DNA of 64,000 nt from Muribaculaceae bacterium. GTDB taxonomy: Bacteria > Bacteroidota > Bacteroidia > Bacteroidales > Muribaculaceae. The translations under genes and the position numbers were made by a program. The notes under the pieces were generated by a model that searched no databases, was not told the DNA's origin, and saw only the letters and a list, made by a program, of their open reading frames with translations. Location: contig JAMPAK010000001.1 of NCBI GenBank assembly GCA_023667285.1, positions 802,301 through 866,300 of the forward strand, in the 5' to 3' direction. Positions 61,702 through 64,000 of the stretch are shown in pieces; positions within the stretch are counted from its first letter, which is position 1; each line of letters opens with the position of its first letter.

Positions 61702-63504
61702 ATGATACTGATATTCGGAGGCACAACAGAGGGCAGACTGGCCGTTGAGGTGGCTGAGAAGGGTGGCAAGCCTTTTTACTACTCCACTCTGTCATCGCCG
61801 GGACATGTGGCGTTGACCAACGGAAGGGAACTCACAGGGGGAATGGATGAGAGCCGGATAGCGGAATTTTGTAGGAATGAAGGTATAAGGCTAATCGTTG
61901 ATGCGGCACATCCTTTTGCTACGGGACTACATTCGGCAGTCATGGCAGCCGCCTCGGCTCTCGATGTGGCGGTTGTGAGAGTCGAGCGCCGATATCCGCC
62001 ACGGAGTGAGGGAGTGATATGGTGTGAGGGCTGGGATGATGCGCTGCGGAGGCTTGAGGAGAGAAATCCCAGGCGGCTTTTGGTGCTTACGGGTGTGAAG
62101 ACTATCGGTCGGCTCAAACCTTTCTGGAAGACGAGGGTAGAGACTCTGTTCAGGATTTTGGACCGTGAGGAGTCGCTTGAGATGGCGCTGAGGCAGGGTG
62201 TGGAGAGAGAGAGGATTCTTTTCTATGGTGAGGGCGGTACGGACAGCGAACTGTTCGACCGGCTTAAGCCTGATGCTATCATCACTAAGGAGAGCGGTGA
62301 GAGTGGAGGGTTTGAGGAGAAGGTGAATGCGGCTCTGAGGCTGGGAATCGAGGTGTTTGTCGTGGCTAGGCCTCAGCTGCCTGACGGTTATTCGGATGTA
62401 GTGACCGGGAGGCATGGGCTGAGGCGGGCTATCGAGAAGTATGCACCGGGGTTCTTCGACCTCAGGAGCGGATTCACCACGGGGGCATGTGCTACGGCTG
62501 CGGCTACGGCCGCTATGAGGGCGTTGCTGACAGGGGAGGATGTGGATTGTGTTGACTTTGAACTTCCTGACGGGGAGTGGATGGATATGCCTGTCTGTGA
62601 TGTGGCGCGACTGTCTGCGACATCTGCCACGGCTTCGGCAATCAAGGATATGAGCGATGACCCTGATGTGACAAGGGGCTGCCAGGTGGTCTGCCGGGTG
62701 GAACTCTCGGATGAGAGTGAGGACATCGTGTTCAGGGGTGGGGAGGGTGTCGGTGTGGTGACGCTCCCCGGCATTGGCCTCGCCCTGGGCGAGGCTGCTA
62801 TAAATCCTGTGCCTAGGAGCATGATGGTTAGAGCATTGCGCCGGTTATATCCTGAAGGAGGTGTGAGGGTGACAATCAGTGTGCCTGAGGGTAAGGCTCT
62901 AGCCCAGCACACCTTCAACCCACGCATAGGCATTGAAGGGGGTATTTCAATAATAGGCACACAGGGGATTGTGACTCCGTTCTCTCATGAGGCTTTTGTA
63001 GATGCTATCCGCAGAGAGATGGATGTTGCTGCGGCGATGGGGTGCAGGCATATAGCACTTAATTCGGGGGCGAGAAGTGAACGGTTTGTCAGGGCTATCA
63101 TTCAGGATCTGCCACCCCAGGCATTCATCCACTACGGTAACGCCATCGGTGATTCACTCAGACTTGCGTCAGAGTTAGGGTTTGACCGTGTCACTCTCTC
63201 TATGATGATAGGGAAGGCTGTGAAGCTCGCGGCCGGAAATCTGGACACACATAGCCACGTCTCACACATGGATACAGATTTTATTGCCTCGCTTGCCGCA
63301 GAGGCGGGTGTCGATGAGGAAATCCGGGCGAAGGTGATGGGTGTAAATATGGCTTCGGAACTATGGGAGATAATACCCGCAGATGTCAGAAATGAGTTCA
63401 TCCGACTTCTTCTGATCCGATGTAGGAATGTGTGTCAACAATTGATGAAAAGGACGTTTCTCGACATTATCCTGCTTGACAAAGAGGGGCATCCTTACAA
63501 ATAA
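61702..63504 (+). CDS. cobK/cbiD: CobK/CbiJ-CbiD fusion: precorrin-6A reductase and C1-methyltransferase
   Basis: The 600-residue fusion has two pathway domains. Residues about 1-245 are CobK/CbiJ, the NAD(P)H-dependent precorrin-6A reductase: ILIFGGTTEGRLAVEVAEKG, VDAAHPFATGLHSAV and LVLTGVKTIGRLKPF. From about 252 the CbiD domain begins FDLRSGFTTGACATAAATAA, followed by PVPRSMMVRAL and IGTQGIVTPFSHEAFVDAI. CbiD methylates C1 in the anaerobic pathway just before the reductase step. It starts 6 bases after the adenosyltransferase. A 40-residue C-terminal tail beyond the usual end (from about 560) ends in DKEGHPYK and is unexplained. Confidence 0.93.
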   Translation: MILIFGGTTEGRLAVEVAEKGGKPFYYSTLSSPGHVALTNGRELTGGMDESRIAEFCRNEGIRLIVDAAHPFATGLHSAVMAAASALDVAVVRVERRYPPRSEGVIWCEGWDDALRRLEERNPRRLLVLTGVKTIGRLKPFWKTRVETLFRILDREESLEMALRQGVERERILFYGEGGTDSELFDRLKPDAIITKESGESGGFEEKVNAALRLGIEVFVVARPQLPDGYSDVVTGRHGLRRAIEKYAPGFFDLRSGFTTGACATAAATAAMRALLTGEDVDCVDFELPDGEWMDMPVCDVARLSATSATASAIKDMSDDPDVTRGCQVVCRVELSDESEDIVFRGGEGVGVVTLPGIGLALGEAAINPVPRSMMVRALRRLYPEGGVRVTISVPEGKALAQHTFNPRIGIEGGISIIGTQGIVTPFSHEAFVDAIRREMDVAAAMGCRHIALNSGARSERFVRAIIQDLPPQAFIHYGNAIGDSLRLASELGFDRVTLSMMIGKAVKLAAGNLDTHSHVSHMDTDFIASLAAEAGVDEEIRAKVMGVNMASELWEIIPADVRNEFIRLLLIRCRNVCQQLMKRTFLDIILLDKEGHPYK

Positions 63505-63548
63505 TGATAAAATTTAATGGTCATATACGAAACCTAAGCGCTTTATAG

Positions 63549-63578
63549 TTGTATATATTGTAAAAATGCGTACCTTTG
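63549..63578 (+). promoter_or_regulatory. Promoter of the DUF2795 gene
   Basis: TTG (63549-63551) is followed after 19 bases by TACCTTTG (63571-63578). The ATG is 44 bases downstream. Confidence 0.75.
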
Positions 63579-63622
63579 CGCGCTAAAATAGAAATACACT
63601 AACTCTCTAACACAATAAAGCA

Positions 63623-63844
63623 ATGTACTGGACACTGGAACTTGCCTCAAAACTCGAAGACGCACCCTGGCCCGCAACCAAGGATGAACTCATAGACTAT
63701 GCCATGCGCTCCGGCGCCCCTATGGAGGTGATTGAGAACCTTCAGGAAATCGAAGATGAAGGCGAACCCTACGAAAGCATTGAAGACATCTGGCCCGACT
63801 ACCCCTCAAAAGAAGACTTCTTCTTCAACGAAGATGAATATTAA
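63623..63844 (+). CDS. Small acidic DUF2795 protein
   Basis: The 73-residue protein begins MYWTLELASKLEDAPWPATK and contains DELIDYAMRSGAPMEVIENL. It ends in a very acidic, aromatic stretch (DIWPDYPSKEDFFFNEDEY). I recognise it as the short DUF2795 form that is strongly conserved in Bacteroidales. The compact helical core may bind nucleic acid or protein partners; its function is not known. It has its own strong promoter and a hairpin terminator, which suggests steady expression. Confidence 0.88.
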   Translation: MYWTLELASKLEDAPWPATKDELIDYAMRSGAPMEVIENLQEIEDEGEPYESIEDIWPDYPSKEDFFFNEDEY

Positions 63845-63875
63845 GTTGAATTTATAGACTTAAACAACTGATTAT

Positions 63876-63919
63876 CAACGATATAAACATAATTTCAATG
63901 TTTGTATCGTTGTCTTTTT
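63876..63919 (+). terminator. Terminator after the DUF2795 gene
   Basis: CAACGATATAAACAT (63876-63890) pairs with ATGTTTGTATCGTTG (63898-63912) with one mismatched position, followed by TCTTTTTA. Confidence 0.85.
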
Positions 63920-63940
63920 ATATGCTCAAATGGCGTTAAA

Positions 63941-64000
63941 TGTTTGTGGAAAAGGCACGGCGGTTTGACCCTTTGGGGCACGCGAGATTGACCCTTTAGG
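63941..64000. mobile_element. Possible end of an IS21-type insertion sequence
   Basis: After TGTTTGTGGAAAAGGCACGG come two tandem, imperfect copies of a unit of about 23 bases, each containing TTGACCCTTT (near 63963 and 63986) before the window ends. Multiple terminal repeats carrying a GGGTCAA word are characteristic of IS21-family ends. No transposase sequence is inside the window, so this is tentative. Confidence 0.35.

Noticed and set aside
1-64000. tRNA and rRNA genes
   Set aside because: Reading the intergenic regions showed no tRNA-like cloverleaf or conserved T-loop sequence, and no rRNA. A dedicated search could still find an atypical one.

Overview
The window looks like a chromosomal segment from a Bacteroidota bacterium of the order Bacteroidales. 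It is probably a gut member of the Muribaculaceae type, although the family is only a guess. The grounds are the many promoters of the form TTTG, 19-20 bases, TAnnTTTG; the general lack of Shine-Dalgarno sequences; secreted proteins with a Bacteroidales C-terminal sorting-like tail; the TlpA/DUF6029/Omp28 operon; a small DUF2795 protein; and gene fusions in an anaerobic cobalamin pathway. Most of the DNA is GC-rich, with one clearly AT-rich two-gene island at 10.2-11.7 kb.

Layout. 1-4.7 kb (minus): division and cell-wall genes rsmH, ftsL-like, ftsI with a PASTA domain, and murE cut by the window edge. 4.9-8.3 kb (plus): an aspartate:alanine exchanger and aspartate 4-decarboxylase pair. 8.3-10.2 kb: a mobile-looking repeat and a secreted Big_2 protein. 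10.3-11.7 kb: a DUF4065/Panacea gene overlapping a GNAT-like gene, probably a toxin-antitoxin pair. 11.7-16.4 kb (minus): nif3, a zinc-ribbon coiled-coil gene, slyD, efp, and separately aspS. 16.7-17.9 kb: recA. 18-21.7 kb (minus): an envelope operon (TlpA, DUF6029 barrel, Omp28-like lipoprotein, sorting-tail protein). 22-23.3 kb: an orphan response regulator with a degenerate receiver, then rnhB. 23.3-23.8 kb: a non-coding AT-rich stretch rich in TTATnnACA 9-mers, a candidate replication origin or nadA control region. 23.8-29 kb: nadA, leuS, pyrH, frr. 29-30.1 kb (minus): an exported bile-salt-hydrolase-like enzyme. 30.2-37.6 kb: a flippase-like membrane protein, parC, a DUF3316-like protein, an S41 lipoprotein and a second sorting-tail protein. 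37.7-39.5 kb: rpsA. 39.6-40.4 kb: a structured repeat array. 40.6-47.5 kb: a complete RND efflux operon followed by lpxA. 47.6-48.5 kb: a low-molecular-weight phosphatase and cdd. 48.6-51.8 kb (minus): a PpiD/SurA-like foldase and an M28/glutaminyl-cyclase-like lipoprotein. 52-63.5 kb: two divergent operons for anaerobic cobalamin synthesis. 63.6-64 kb: a DUF2795 gene and possibly the end of an IS21-type element.

How the genes fit together. The cobalamin genes cover most steps from precorrin-3 to adenosylcobyric acid plus aminopropanol attachment. Several steps are carried on four two-domain fusion proteins. The cobalt chelatase, the C20 methyltransferase (CbiL/CobI) and the CobU/S/T lower-ligand genes are not here. 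The envelope genes (two sorting-tail proteins, a third C-terminal-domain protein, a probable glutaminyl cyclase and periplasmic foldases) fit an organism that exports many proteins. The Asp/Ala cycle and bile-acid hydrolase fit intestinal life.

The points most worth following up are the origin-like region at 23.4-23.8 kb, the response regulator whose phospho-acceptor Asp is Glu, the Panacea/GNAT pair, the repeat family whose hairpins show compensatory base changes, and an RND permease with two extra predicted membrane helices. No rRNA, tRNA, CRISPR array or recognisable cobalamin riboswitch was seen.
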